Assembly: GCF_001989455.1 (NCBI RefSeq)
Contig: NZ_CP018346.1
Location: forward strand, 868,001-932,000
Direction: 5' to 3'
DNA: 64,000 bases
From: Prochlorococcus sp. RS04
GTDB lineage: Bacteria > Cyanobacteriota > Cyanobacteriia > PCC-6307 > Cyanobiaceae
Shown here: one piece after another, positions 8,283 to 17,416 of the stretch
How the letters are laid out: each line of letters begins with the position of its first letter
Position numbering within the stretch: the stretch's first letter is position 1
Program-made: the position numbers and the translations under genes
The notes under the pieces: model-generated
The model's database searches: none
What the model was told of the DNA's origin: nothing
The model's input: only the letters and a program-made list of their open reading frames with translations

Positions 8283-8810
8283 ATGCCTGTAATTCCTCTT
8301 TTACCTTTATTTCATAAATTTAATAGCCAATATTTTGAAAATTCTCTAGCGGTTAATAATCAACCTTTAGTAAAAGTTAGATGGAGTGATAATAGATTAA
8401 AAACCACTGCTGGTTTTTATAAAAGAAAAAGAATTAATGGCCTTGTAGATTCTGAAATTATCTTATCGAAACCTATTTTGAGTAAATTATCTACTAGTGA
8501 AATAAACAGTACTTTATGTCATGAAATGATTCATGCATGGGTAGATAGGATATTAAAAAAAAATGAGATACATGGTCCAAATTTCTTAGAAAAGATGAAT
8601 GAAATTAATAATAAAGAGAAGAATTTTCAAATTTCTGTGAGGCATTCATTTCCTATTGAAAGGAGAGAATTAAAATACATAGGAACTTGCCAAAATTGTG
8701 GTGAGAAATTTTTCTATAGGAAAAGGATAAAGAATATTGCTTGTAAAAAATGTTGTGTAAATTTCTTTAATGGATCATGGAATAAAAAGTGTTTGATTTT
8801 GTTTGATTAA
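8283..8810 (+). CDS. SprT-like zinc metalloprotease-fold protein
   Basis: The 175-residue protein has the gluzincin motif HEMIH at residues 80-84 and a likely third ligand His97 in EIHGPNF. A zinc ribbon follows, with Cys136, Cys139, Cys154 and Cys157. This is the architecture of SprT and the SPRTN protease core; SPRTN degrades DNA-protein crosslinks in eukaryotes, while the role of bacterial SprT is unclear. The ATG at 8283 lies on an 85-nt divergent spacer from the ligase operon. A link to DNA repair is suggested only by family and neighbourhood. Confidence 0.88.
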   Translation: MPVIPLLPLFHKFNSQYFENSLAVNNQPLVKVRWSDNRLKTTAGFYKRKRINGLVDSEIILSKPILSKLSTSEINSTLCHEMIHAWVDRILKKNEIHGPNFLEKMNEINNKEKNFQISVRHSFPIERRELKYIGTCQNCGEKFFYRKRIKNIACKKCCVNFFNGSWNKKCLILFD

Positions 8811-8893
8811 AAATATATGATGTGTTTTTGTTTCTATATTTGGAATTATTTATTTTTTTAATGTAGTTTATATTTTAAAAAGCATAATAATTT

Positions 8894-9457
8894 ATGGATT
8901 CAAGGAGAATTAGAAATCTAAGAAATAGTTTTGAGAAAAATATTGTTGATAAACAGGTTGATAAAATTTTCGAAACTGGAAGACAATTTGTTGATGGAGT
9001 ATCTGGTGCCAGGCCAGGAAAAAGAAGGAATTCAGATTTTCAAGGAATAACAAGTAAGAGTGTTAAAAAAGTAGGAAGATGGGTATCTGAAAAAGTGGAT
9101 TTATTTTTTGATGAAGATAATGATGATTGGAATGATGAGAATTTTTACGATGATAATAGGGATATTAAGACATTTTCCAGAGAATCAAATTCTTATGAAT
9201 CTGCTAAACAGCACTCAAAAAGACCTTTAGAAGCAATATCTTTAAGGCAACCAAAAAATTTACAGACAACTGAGCAAAAAAAATTACCTTACGTTAAAGA
9301 GAGTAAGGACGAAGATTGGCCAGATGAAATGGATTTCAAAGTTGAAAGATGGCAAAGAGCTTCAGAAAAAGAGATTAATACTTCGAGAGATCAATCAATC
9401 CAACAAGTTCAATCAAAATCAAGAAATCTTCCTAGATCAAGAAGAAGAAGAGTATAG
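8894..9457 (+). CDS. charged, partly disordered protein of unknown function
   Basis: I do not recognise this 187-residue protein. Its first 75 residues look folded and basic, with ETGRQFVDGVSGARPGKRR and VKKVGRWVSEKVDLFF. A very acidic tract follows (DEDNDDWNDENFYDDNRD, near residues 76-93). The rest is hydrophilic and low in aliphatic residues, ending in the arginine cluster PRSRRRRV. The switch from basic to acidic to basic suggests binding of nucleic acid or another polyelectrolyte, which is inference. The last 21 nt overlap the convergent chorismate lyase gene. Confidence 0.75.
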   Translation: MDSRRIRNLRNSFEKNIVDKQVDKIFETGRQFVDGVSGARPGKRRNSDFQGITSKSVKKVGRWVSEKVDLFFDEDNDDWNDENFYDDNRDIKTFSRESNSYESAKQHSKRPLEAISLRQPKNLQTTEQKKLPYVKESKDEDWPDEMDFKVERWQRASEKEINTSRDQSIQQVQSKSRNLPRSRRRRV

Positions 9458-9979
9458 TTTCGTAAATTCTTTAATTCCTGAATAGCCTAATAAACTTTCT
9501 AAATGTGGATTGAATACTTCTCTAATAATTGTTAGGGGCTTTTTGTCTCGAAAAAATCTATAATTTCTTGACCAGAATGGACCTTTAAAACAAAATTGAT
9601 CCTCTAACCAATTTGAATTAACAAGTGAAATTCGATCAACTTCTCTAAACAATTCTGATCTGTCTTGTGTCAAATTCTTCCAAATTGGTTCTTCTTTGGC
9701 TTTTAAATTTTCATTCACTTGTTCTGCATTCCACCAACTTTCAGCCCATGCTAGGTTTTTATTATTGTTTTTAATCCATACTTGTCTTCTAATTAAAGGT
9801 CCATTTAACTGATTTAATTCTTTAGGTCCCTCTGCGATGAATAGAGGATCTATTTGCATTGAAATTAATTTAATTTTCGTCTCTTGATTAGTTAAAAGCT
9901 GTAAATGTCTAGTTGGACTTCCATCCCCAAGCAGCATTAATTTCCATGGACCAGATATTTTTGGTAATGAATTTTTCAT
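9437..9979 (-). CDS. chorismate lyase (DUF98 family, cyanobacterial type)
   Basis: The enzyme converts chorismate to 4-hydroxybenzoate and pyruvate, the first step toward the plastoquinone head group in cyanobacteria; the Synechocystis homologue sll1797 has this activity as I recall. The 180-residue protein shows the family features GDGSPTRHLQLLT (18-30), LIRRQVWI near residue 62, a central SELFREVDRI and the C-terminal RNYRFFRDKKPLTIIREVF, where Arg and Glu residues bind substrate. It is the last gene of the run desC-rplI-dnaB-mnmG and lies 81 nt past mnmG. Its 3' end overlaps the convergent gene by 21 nt. Confidence 0.8.
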   Translation of the reverse strand: MKNSLPKISGPWKLMLLGDGSPTRHLQLLTNQETKIKLISMQIDPLFIAEGPKELNQLNGPLIRRQVWIKNNNKNLAWAESWWNAEQVNENLKAKEEPIWKNLTQDRSELFREVDRISLVNSNWLEDQFCFKGPFWSRNYRFFRDKKPLTIIREVFNPHLESLLGYSGIKEFTKLYSSSS

Positions 9980-10060
9980 TAAAAAAGTAGAGGCTTTTTC
10001 TTCCCATAAAATTTTTGGTGATTTAAAAAGTTTATTATTCAGTGCTCAGACGGAATCCTT

Positions 10061-12028
10061 TTATGATGATAACTTTTTTTCGACAAAAATATTTGCCTTT
10101 TCTTTTTTTATTTCTCTTATTTTTAGCCAAACAAGTAATGCAGTTAAATCAGCTTTGCTAACCCCAGGAATTTTTGAAGCATCACCAAAATTTTTGGGCT
10201 TTATTTTATTCAAATTTTCTCTAGCTTCTAAAGATAATGTCTCTATCTTTTCATAATTTATTTCTTGAGGCAGAGATTTACAGCTTTGACGATTTATTTG
10301 TTCTATGTTGTTTTTTTGTCTTTTAAGGTAACCCTCGTATTTAATATCTATTTCAACACCTTCCTGTATTGAAGAAGCTAGATTTCTTTCATTCAAATTA
10401 TATTTAATTAGATCTGAATAATGAAAGTTTGGTCTTTTTAAAAGTTCTTTCAAAGTTGTTGAGCCTTTAATTTTTGATCCCATTTCTAATTCTATTTTTT
10501 TTGATATTTCATCGGTATTTTTTAAACGAGTGTTATTTAATCTAAATTTCTCTTTTTCGAGAAGGGTCATTTTTTCTTGATAGGCCGACCATCTTTTCTC
10601 ATTAATTAGCCCTATTTGATAACCTAATGGTGTTAATCTTCTGTCTGCATTATCTCCTCTTAGAGTTAACCTATATTCACTCCTACTAGTGAGAACTCTG
10701 TATGGTTCTTTGAGATCTTTTGTTATTAAATCATGGATCATTGTTCCTATATAACTGCTTTCTCTAGTGAAGATTATTGGCTCTTTTTTGTTTAATTTTC
10801 TTGTCGCATTGACACCTGCAACTAATCCTTGTGCTGCTGCTTCTTCATAACCAGTAGTGCCATTAATTTGTCCGGCGCTAAATAAATATTCAATTTCTTT
10901 CGTTTCGAGTGATGTTTGGAGCTGTGTTGCAGGTATATAGTCATACTCCACAGCATATGCTGGTCGCAACATTTTACATTCACCTAATCCAGGTAAGGTC
11001 CTTAAAAGTTCTAATTGAATATTTTCGGGTAAACCTGTAGAAAATCCTTGTACATATATTTCAGGGCTATTAATTCCTTCAGGTTCTAAGAAAATTTGAT
11101 GTGATTCTTTATCAGCAAATTTGACGATTTTATCTTCAATTGATGGACAATATCTTGGCCCCTTACTATCAATAAAACCCCCGTAAATGGGAGTTAAATG
11201 TAAATTGTCTCTTATTAATTGATGTGTTTTGGTAGTTGTTCTTGTGATATGACAACTAACTTGGGGCATATTATTTTTTATAACTGGGTCAAACGAAAAA
11301 TATTTATCTGCTGCAGTACTTGGTTGAATATCTAATTCATCAAAAATGATACTTTTTTTATCAACTCTTGCTGGAGTACCTGTTTTTAAACGTTCTGTTT
11401 TGATACCAATTTCGTGCAAATTCTGAGTAAGACCTTGTGCGGCTTGTTCACCCGATCTGCCAGCAGACATTGATTTATTTCCTATCCATATTCTTCCTTC
11501 TAAGAATGTACCAGCTGTGATGATAACTGATCTTGCTGAATAATAACTACCAAAGAATGTTTTTACACCCTTTATTCTTTTTTTTAAGATTTTTTTTGAG
11601 TTCAATCCAATTTGTTCAGTTTTTGCAATATCCAGTTCAGTAATCATTGCTTCTTTTAAAGATAAATTATCTGTATTTTGTAGTATTTCGATCATTTTTT
11701 TTGAGTATTCTCTTTTATCTGTCTGAGCTCTTAACGCCCATACAGCTGGGCCTCTACTTGCATTTAATATTCTTTTTTGAATAGCTGTCTCATCGGCTAA
11801 TTTACCAATAATTCCACCTAATGCATCAACTTCATGAACCAACTGACTTTTTGCTGGTCCCCCAACTGCAGGATTACACGGTTGCCATGCAATTCTATCT
11901 AGATTGATTGTAAATAAGGCAGTAGAAAAACCTAATTTTGCTGTTGTTATAGCAGCTTCGCATCCTGCATGTCCTCCTCCAATAACGATGACGTCAAAAG
12001 ATTCATTTGTTGAGTGATGATCTTGCAT
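10061..12028 (-). CDS. mnmG: tRNA uridine-5-carboxymethylaminomethyl modification enzyme MnmG
   Basis: MnmG (GidA) works with the GTPase MnmE to modify the wobble uridine of several tRNAs. The 655-residue length is near the usual 620-650. The FAD-binding motif [12 protein letters not shown] lies at residues 15-26. Further family blocks are [25 protein letters not shown] and TGTPARV, each in expected order, and the late [10 protein letters not shown]-type motif appears as [14 protein letters not shown]. The start ATG follows dnaB by 12 nt, so translation from a shared mRNA is likely. Nothing is unusual. Confidence 0.97.
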   Translation of the reverse strand: MQDHHSTNESFDVIVIGGGHAGCEAAITTAKLGFSTALFTINLDRIAWQPCNPAVGGPAKSQLVHEVDALGGIIGKLADETAIQKRILNASRGPAVWALRAQTDKREYSKKMIEILQNTDNLSLKEAMITELDIAKTEQIGLNSKKILKKRIKGVKTFFGSYYSARSVIITAGTFLEGRIWIGNKSMSAGRSGEQAAQGLTQNLHEIGIKTERLKTGTPARVDKKSIIFDELDIQPSTAADKYFSFDPVIKNNMPQVSCHITRTTTKTHQLIRDNLHLTPIYGGFIDSKGPRYCPSIEDKIVKFADKESHQIFLEPEGINSPEIYVQGFSTGLPENIQLELLRTLPGLGECKMLRPAYAVEYDYIPATQLQTSLETKEIEYLFSAGQINGTTGYEEAAAQGLVAGVNATRKLNKKEPIIFTRESSYIGTMIHDLITKDLKEPYRVLTSRSEYRLTLRGDNADRRLTPLGYQIGLINEKRWSAYQEKMTLLEKEKFRLNNTRLKNTDEISKKIELEMGSKIKGSTTLKELLKRPNFHYSDLIKYNLNERNLASSIQEGVEIDIKYEGYLKRQKNNIEQINRQSCKSLPQEINYEKIETLSLEARENLNKIKPKNFGDASKIPGVSKADLTALLVWLKIREIKKEKANIFVEKKLSS

Positions 12029-12040
12029 TTTAGGAGCGAT

Positions 12041-13423
12041 TTAATTAGCTAAATTCCTAAATCTCGTAAATTGAGGTTCAAATAATAATTTAACAGTTCC
12101 TACGGGTCCATTTCTATGTTTAGTGACAATGATTTCTGTAATTCCTCTATCTTCAGTCTCCGGATTATAGTATTCATCTCTATAAATCATTAATACTAAG
12201 TCTGCGTCTTGTTCAATAGATCCTGATTCTCTTAGATCACTTAACATTGGTCTTTTATTTGTTCTAGACTCAACTCCTCTACTCAGTTGAGATAAAGCTA
12301 CTACTGGTACTTTTAATTCTCTTGCCATGCTTTTAAGACCTCTTGTTATTCGTGAAAGTTCTTGCACTCTATTATCAGGGGTTGATCCTTCCATCAACTG
12401 CAGATAATCAATCACAATTAATCCAAGTTCTTTTTTTTGTTCAGCTATTAATCTTCTGCACAGAGATCTCATCTCTAGAACACTTAAGTTAGGCTTGTCA
12501 TCTATAAATATTGGTAATTGACCTAATGAATTGATACCTTCTCCTAGTAATGGCCATTCATCTTGCTGTAATCTTCCTGTTCTTAACCTGCCACTTTCGA
12601 TTCCCACTTCCATAGACAGCAATCTATATGTCAACTGTTCTTTACTCATTTCAAGGCTAAATACACACACAGGTAAATCTTGAGATTGTGCAACATTTTT
12701 AGCCAGATTAAGAACTATTGAAGTTTTCCCCATTGAAGGTCTTCCAGCAACAATTATTAAATCACTTCTTTGAAAACCTTGAGTCATCGCATCAAGATCG
12801 TAGAAATTAACAGGAATTCCAGCTACTGAAGTACCTAATGATCTTGACTCTATTTCATTGAAGGTACTTGTAAGGATTTCAGCTGCTTGAGTCAGACCTT
12901 TTGAAGGTTTTTCTTGACTGATTTCAAATATTTTTTGCTCTGCTTTATCTAGAACTTCATTGGTATCTTGAGTTTGATCAAAACCTAGTTGAACCACTTC
13001 ATTTCCAGATCTAATAAGTTGCCTTCTCATGAATTTGTCGTTAATTAAATTAGCAACTTGTTCTATGGAAGCTGTAGAGGAAACATTTTCAACGAGTTCT
13101 ACAAGTTTGCTGTTTCCTCCAATTTTTTCTAGTGATCCATTATCTGCTAACCAAGCACTCATTGATGTTAAATCAGTTGGTTTTCCCTGGGTATGCAACA
13201 TTAATGCTGTTCTATAAATCTCTTGATGGGCATTTATATAAAAAGCTTCAGGTTTAATTAAGTCTGCAATTCTTCCGATCGCGTCTGGATCAAGAAGTAT
13301 CCCACCAAGAACAGCTTCCTCTGCTTGAACGTTTTGAGGAGGAACTAATCCAGTATTTTCACTGTTAAATTCCTTTTTAAAATTTTTATTTTGCCCATTA
13401 TTTGGAAAAGGTACTGAAACCAT
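12041..13423 (-). CDS. dnaB: replicative DNA helicase DnaB
   Basis: DnaB is the hexameric helicase at the replication fork. The N-terminal primase-binding domain begins PPQNVQAEEAVLGGILLDP; the RecA-like domain has Walker A GRPSMGKTS near residue 227, Walker B LIVIDYLQLM and the arginine finger region in RESGSIEQDAD. The 460-residue protein is contiguous. Several cyanobacterial dnaB genes carry inteins, and none is present here. It sits between rplI and mnmG, a conserved neighbourhood in many bacteria. Confidence 0.98.
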   Translation of the reverse strand: MVSVPFPNNGQNKNFKKEFNSENTGLVPPQNVQAEEAVLGGILLDPDAIGRIADLIKPEAFYINAHQEIYRTALMLHTQGKPTDLTSMSAWLADNGSLEKIGGNSKLVELVENVSSTASIEQVANLINDKFMRRQLIRSGNEVVQLGFDQTQDTNEVLDKAEQKIFEISQEKPSKGLTQAAEILTSTFNEIESRSLGTSVAGIPVNFYDLDAMTQGFQRSDLIIVAGRPSMGKTSIVLNLAKNVAQSQDLPVCVFSLEMSKEQLTYRLLSMEVGIESGRLRTGRLQQDEWPLLGEGINSLGQLPIFIDDKPNLSVLEMRSLCRRLIAEQKKELGLIVIDYLQLMEGSTPDNRVQELSRITRGLKSMARELKVPVVALSQLSRGVESRTNKRPMLSDLRESGSIEQDADLVLMIYRDEYYNPETEDRGITEIIVTKHRNGPVGTVKLLFEPQFTRFRNLAN

Positions 13424-13481
13424 ATCTTTAATTGCTTAGATATATACTCTGACTACTTTTCAAAATAATGCAACAAATTGA

Positions 13482-13937
13482 TTAACTTGTTACTTCAATA
13501 TTTACTTCAGCATTTACTTCTGGATGTAATTTTATTTTTGCAGTAAAGGAACCTAAATTATGGATATCAGGAACAGTAATGTTTCTTCTATCAATTTCTT
13601 TTTTAGTAGCTGCTTCAATCGCTTCGGCAACATCACCATTGGTAACCGTTCCAAAAAGGACGCCATCTTCTCCAACCTGTTTTTTGATAGTGAACCTACC
13701 TATTGTAGATAATGCAGTTTGGAAATCTAAAGCTTCTTGCTTTAATTTGTCAGCAGCGATTTTTTCTTTTTCTTTTTTCCTCTCAATTTGTTTGAGGACT
13801 GCTGGTGTTACATTCATTGCCTTGCCATAAGGTAATAGAAAATTTCTTGCGTATCCTGGTGCTACATCAACTAGATCTCCTTCTTTACCTAGCGATGCGA
13901 TTGATTCAGTTAATGCGACTTGTACTCTTTTAGCCAT
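13482..13937 (-). CDS. rplI: 50S ribosomal protein L9
   Basis: The N-terminal domain carries the L9 signature [20 protein letters not shown] and [14 protein letters not shown], joined by a long charged helix ([18 protein letters not shown]) to the C-terminal domain with [11 protein letters not shown]. The open frame extends five codons upstream to MFNIF, but L9 proteins begin at the M-K/R-V segment, so I set the start at 13937, giving 151 residues. The rplI-dnaB order is widely conserved. It follows desC by 20 nt. Confidence 0.97.
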   Translation of the reverse strand: MAKRVQVALTESIASLGKEGDLVDVAPGYARNFLLPYGKAMNVTPAVLKQIERKKEKEKIAADKLKQEALDFQTALSTIGRFTIKKQVGEDGVLFGTVTNGDVAEAIEAATKKEIDRRNITVPDIHNLGSFTAKIKLHPEVNAEVNIEVTS

Positions 13938-13957
13938 GAAAATATTGAACAATATAG

Positions 13958-14896
13958 TTAATAATAAGACCTAGAGGGTAACTTTACTTTTTTTGCAAAA
14001 CCAAATTTTGCAAGAATCTTAATATGTTCCCATGTTATGTCTATTTGACCCTTAAATAATCCTTGTTTTGCCGAATTGGGAAATGCATGATGGTTATTAT
14101 GCCAACCTTCTCCAAAGGTTAATGCAGCAACCCATGCATTGTTTTTAGATGAATCACCACTTTCAAATGGTGCTTTACCCCAACAATGCGTCGCGGAGTT
14201 GACTAGCCAAGTTATATGATAAACAACCACAAGCCTCAATGGAATTCCCCAAAGGACTAGCGCCCATCCTCCAACTCCTAATTTTTGACCTATTGCGTAC
14301 AATGAAAGTCCAATAGGAATTTGTAAGAATAAAAAATATTTATTTAAAAATCTATAGTATGGATCCTTGATTAAATCTGCACTTAGTTTTGGAACAGCTT
14401 TTAGTGCTTCTACGTCTTTAAACATCCAACCCATATGACTCCACCAAAACCCCTTTTTACTATTGTGATGATCTACTTCAGTATCTGAAAAAGAGTGGTG
14501 ATGCCTATGTAAGCCTACCCAATCTATTGGTCCATGCTGACAACTTATGGCTCCACATGTAGCAAAAAATCTTTCTAACCATCTTGGTACAATGAACGAT
14601 CTGTGTGATAACAATCTGTGATATCCAAGGGTGACGCCTAAACAAGCAGTTACCCAGTAAAAAAATAATAATGAAGTGACTGCAGGGAGACTCCAAAATT
14701 TTGGTTGTAAAGCTACAAGGGAAAGAATATGTATTGCAACCATAAAAACTATTGTTCCCCACGTTTTATGGAGTCTTGGAGGATATCGTTTTGAATGACT
14801 GGAAGGTTCCAGTAATTTTTCTGAGAGTTCTATAACTTTTTCAGCTGGAACAGGTTTTTTTAATTTTGCTGTTTCTTGGAAAATTACTGAATTCAT
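13958..14896 (-). CDS. desC: acyl-lipid fatty acid desaturase (delta-9 type)
   Basis: This membrane di-iron enzyme introduces a first double bond into lipid-linked acyl chains and affects thylakoid fluidity. The three histidine boxes are clear: HRLLSH near residue 94, HRHHH near 132 and HNNHH near 267. Four hydrophobic stretches lie between them. The 312-residue length fits cyanobacterial DesC. It heads the desC-rplI-dnaB-mnmG run and has a 75-nt divergent spacer shared with an HTH-like gene. The delta-9 position is inferred from family resemblance; other regiospecificities cannot be excluded. Confidence 0.88.
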   Translation of the reverse strand: MNSVIFQETAKLKKPVPAEKVIELSEKLLEPSSHSKRYPPRLHKTWGTIVFMVAIHILSLVALQPKFWSLPAVTSLLFFYWVTACLGVTLGYHRLLSHRSFIVPRWLERFFATCGAISCQHGPIDWVGLHRHHHSFSDTEVDHHNSKKGFWWSHMGWMFKDVEALKAVPKLSADLIKDPYYRFLNKYFLFLQIPIGLSLYAIGQKLGVGGWALVLWGIPLRLVVVYHITWLVNSATHCWGKAPFESGDSSKNNAWVAALTFGEGWHNNHHAFPNSAKQGLFKGQIDITWEHIKILAKFGFAKKVKLPSRSYY

Positions 14897-14945
14897 GATA
14901 TTGAAATACTATTTTCAAAATTACCGATATGTAATATTATCATAC

Positions 14946-14951
14946 TATACT
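14946..14951 (+). promoter_or_regulatory. candidate -10 element in the desC divergent spacer
   Basis: The hexamer TATACT lies 21 nt before the GTG start of the HTH-like gene, and the whole 75-nt spacer is strongly AT-rich. No clear -35 box is seen. The spacer must also hold the desC promoter on the other strand. Confidence 0.3.
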
Positions 14952-14971
14952 ATTGATAAGTTTAATTATCT

Positions 14972-15670
14972 GTGAGTCTCGGATATCGCGATAAATTATC
15001 TAGAGGTAGAAGGGCTATGGCTCATTTGATTCACCTTTGGCATGAAAGAAATGGTTGGTCTCACAGAGTATTGCCATTACTTTCAGAGGTTCTTGATTTA
15101 GGTAAAGTTCATAATTCGCAAATTTCTAATCTTAGAAATGGGAAGTTATCTTCGCCAGGTCCTGAAGTTTTTCTTGCTTTAGCTCAAGTTAATACGATTC
15201 TTGATCAGGGAATTGAAAAAATCAGGGATCGTTTTGAAAGTGATTACCCAGAGTTATGGAAATCTTTGGAAGAGTCAGCATTACCCCTAAAAAATGATTC
15301 TGGTAATCCTTTGTCAGCTGGAGAGTTATTTGAGATATTTTCAGGATTAAAACCTCTACCTTCATCTTTTGACTGGTATATAGAAGATGAAGAAGCTTCT
15401 GCTTTAAGTGATGCTCTTTCAGTGCATTTTTGTCAGAATAAGGCTTGGAGATCATGTAAAATGGAGGTAATGGAAGCCTATGCTGTCAATAAATCTGCCC
15501 GTAGAGAACGTTTTGCTGAGGTAATTGCAGGAATTAGAGATTATACCGCAGAAGAATTAGATGGAGAACTTCTTGATTTATATGAGGCTTCAAAAAAACT
15601 TTCTTATTTTCAGGGCAGGGGACCTAATGCTTTCCTCGCAGAATTAAGAAATTTAGCTTCTGAAAAATAA
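14972..15670 (+). CDS. uncharacterised protein with an HTH-like N-terminal region
   Basis: I do not recognise a named family. The first 80 of 232 residues resemble an XRE-type helix-turn-helix: a helix with WSHRVLPLLSEVL, then VHNSQISNLRNGKLSSP, then EVFLALAQVNTIL. The rest is largely helical and acidic, with no catalytic motif visible. Translation appears to start at a GTG; an ATG at 15017 (MAHLIHLW) is an alternative. It is divergent from desC with a 75-nt spacer, and the PLP-enzyme gene follows 18 nt downstream. A DNA-binding regulator is a reasonable but unproven reading. Confidence 0.75.
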   Translation: MSLGYRDKLSRGRRAMAHLIHLWHERNGWSHRVLPLLSEVLDLGKVHNSQISNLRNGKLSSPGPEVFLALAQVNTILDQGIEKIRDRFESDYPELWKSLEESALPLKNDSGNPLSAGELFEIFSGLKPLPSSFDWYIEDEEASALSDALSVHFCQNKAWRSCKMEVMEAYAVNKSARRERFAEVIAGIRDYTAEELDGELLDLYEASKKLSYFQGRGPNAFLAELRNLASEK

Positions 15671-15688
15671 CATGAATTTTTATAAGAA

Positions 15689-16981
15689 ATGATTCTTGAT
15701 AATAACTTTAAACTGGCTGAAAACGCTGTTCTTTCTGTCGAAGAGAGTTTAAGTAAAGTTTTCCAAGAAAGGTCTAATCAGGTTTTCTGGAAATTAGAAA
15801 ATATTTTGACAATTTTTAAGGAAGAAAAAGTTTCTACTAGTCATTTCAATCAATCTTCTGGTAGTGGTCATGATGATATATCTAGAGAAAAAATTGATGC
15901 GGTTTTTGCAAGATTGTTTCTTTCTGAAAAGGCTGCTGTGAGGATGCAATTTGTAAGTGGAACCCATGCAATAAGTTCTGTCTTGTTTGGAATTCTTCGA
16001 CCTGGAGATGTAATGTTATCTCTTACAGGACAACCATATGACACGTTAGAAGAAGTCATAGGAATAAGGGGAGGAGGAAAAGGATCACTTAAAGATTTTG
16101 ACATTGAATATAAGCAAGTAAATATCTGCGAGAATTTTGATTCTTTTGAAGAAAAAATTGTTCATTTTTTTAAAGAAAATTCATGCAAATTAGTATTCAT
16201 ACAAAAAAGTTGTGGATATAGTTGGAGAAAGTCTCTTACGAATCATCAGATAGAGAAAATTTGTAGTCTTATTCATGCTCTTGACCCTAACTGTATATGT
16301 TTTGTTGATAACTGTTATGGGGAGCTTGTTGAAGATAGTGAACCAATTTCTAAAGGGGCAAATATAATTGCTGGATCATTGATTAAAAATTTGGGCGGAA
16401 CAATAGTTCCTACTGGTGGGTACGTTGCAGGAGATGCAGAGTTGGTTGAGATGGCATGTTCTAGATTAACCTCACCAGGTATTGGTTCTTCTGCAGGAAT
16501 AAATTTTGGACTAGGAAGATTAATTTTGCAGGGTTTGTTTTTAGCACCACAAATGGTTCACGAATCACTAAAAGGTGCCGATATGGTTGCAGCAGTCTTT
16601 AAAAATTTGGGATTTAAGGTTTTACCAGAGCCAGCAACTTATAGATCTGATCTTATTCAGTCAGTAAGATTGAATAATTCTGATTTGGTACAAAAAGTTT
16701 GTCAATCTTTTCAAAATTCTTCACCAGTGGATTCTTTTCTAAATGTTGTTCCATCATCAATGGATGGATATGATTCAAAATTATTAATGGCAGGAGGTAC
16801 CTTTATTGAAGGTAGTACAAGTGAATTTTCTGCTGATGCCCCTCTAAGAGATCCTTACAATATTTTTGTTCAAGGTGGTTCTCACATAGCTCATATCAAA
16901 ATTGCATTAATTCGTTTATTATCTGAACTATTAGAGGAAAAATTAATTTCAAAGGATTCTCTACTTCCTTTATCTGCTTAA
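15689..16981 (+). CDS. PLP-dependent enzyme of the methionine gamma-lyase / aluminium-resistance protein family
   Basis: The 430-residue protein matches the YnbB-like branch of cystathionine-metabolism PLP enzymes. Visible features are SGTHAISSVLFGILRPGD near residue 92, the aspartate that holds the PLP ring nitrogen in CFVDNCYGE, and the likely Schiff-base lysine near residue 233 in AGSLIKNLGG. The C-terminal block QGGSHIAHIKIALIRLL is also typical. The true substrate is not known; the aluminium-resistance name comes from overexpression phenotypes in the family. It ends 2 nt before gcvH, so it probably belongs to the glycine-cleavage transcript. Confidence 0.85.
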   Translation: MILDNNFKLAENAVLSVEESLSKVFQERSNQVFWKLENILTIFKEEKVSTSHFNQSSGSGHDDISREKIDAVFARLFLSEKAAVRMQFVSGTHAISSVLFGILRPGDVMLSLTGQPYDTLEEVIGIRGGGKGSLKDFDIEYKQVNICENFDSFEEKIVHFFKENSCKLVFIQKSCGYSWRKSLTNHQIEKICSLIHALDPNCICFVDNCYGELVEDSEPISKGANIIAGSLIKNLGGTIVPTGGYVAGDAELVEMACSRLTSPGIGSSAGINFGLGRLILQGLFLAPQMVHESLKGADMVAAVFKNLGFKVLPEPATYRSDLIQSVRLNNSDLVQKVCQSFQNSSPVDSFLNVVPSSMDGYDSKLLMAGGTFIEGSTSEFSADAPLRDPYNIFVQGGSHIAHIKIALIRLLSELLEEKLISKDSLLPLSA

Positions 16982-16983
16982 TC

Positions 16984-17373
16984 ATGTCTTACAAGTTTCC
17001 AGACAACCTCAACTATGCTGATACTCATGAATATGTCTTGGAAGAAAATGGATTATTAAAAATTGGAGTTAGTGAATTCGCTATAGATCAATTAGGAGAT
17101 ATTGTTTTTGTTGAATTAGCAGATGAAGGTGCGACTTTAGAGAAAGGCGAGACTTTTGGAACAATAGAATCAGTTAAGGCCGTTGAGGAAGTCTATCTAC
17201 CTTTTTCAGGGGAAATAGTATCTGTAAATGAAAGTGTTATTGAGAACCCTGAGCTTTTACAGAATGATCCGATTGGAGACGGTTGGTTAGTTATCTTGAA
17301 ACCAGAATCAAAAGCATCAATTGCTGATTTGATGACTTCAGATGTATATAAATCAAAGGTTATGCCAAATTAA
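16984..17373 (+). CDS. gcvH: glycine cleavage system H protein
   Basis: GcvH carries the lipoyl arm that shuttles the aminomethyl group from GcvP to the T protein. The lipoylated lysine is Lys65 within FGTIESVKAVEEVY. The 129-residue length is normal and the C-terminal DGWLVILKP is conserved. It sits 43 nt before the gcvP ATG on the same strand. No gcvT lies in the window. In a photosynthetic cell the complex degrades photorespiratory glycine and supplies one-carbon units. Confidence 0.97.
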   Translation: MSYKFPDNLNYADTHEYVLEENGLLKIGVSEFAIDQLGDIVFVELADEGATLEKGETFGTIESVKAVEEVYLPFSGEIVSVNESVIENPELLQNDPIGDGWLVILKPESKASIADLMTSDVYKSKVMPN

Positions 17374-17416
17374 AGCAAAATCTTTATACATGGGTTAAGT
17401 TATAGAAAAATTGGAC

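Noticed and set aside
12041-13423. Possible intein in dnaB, as in some cyanobacteria
   Set aside because: The 460-residue frame is continuous at normal length, with Walker A and B at normal spacing. dnaX likewise has none.
17374-17416. Glycine riboswitch before gcvP
   Set aside because: The spacer is only 43 nt, too short for the aptamer, and the gcvH spacer is 2 nt.
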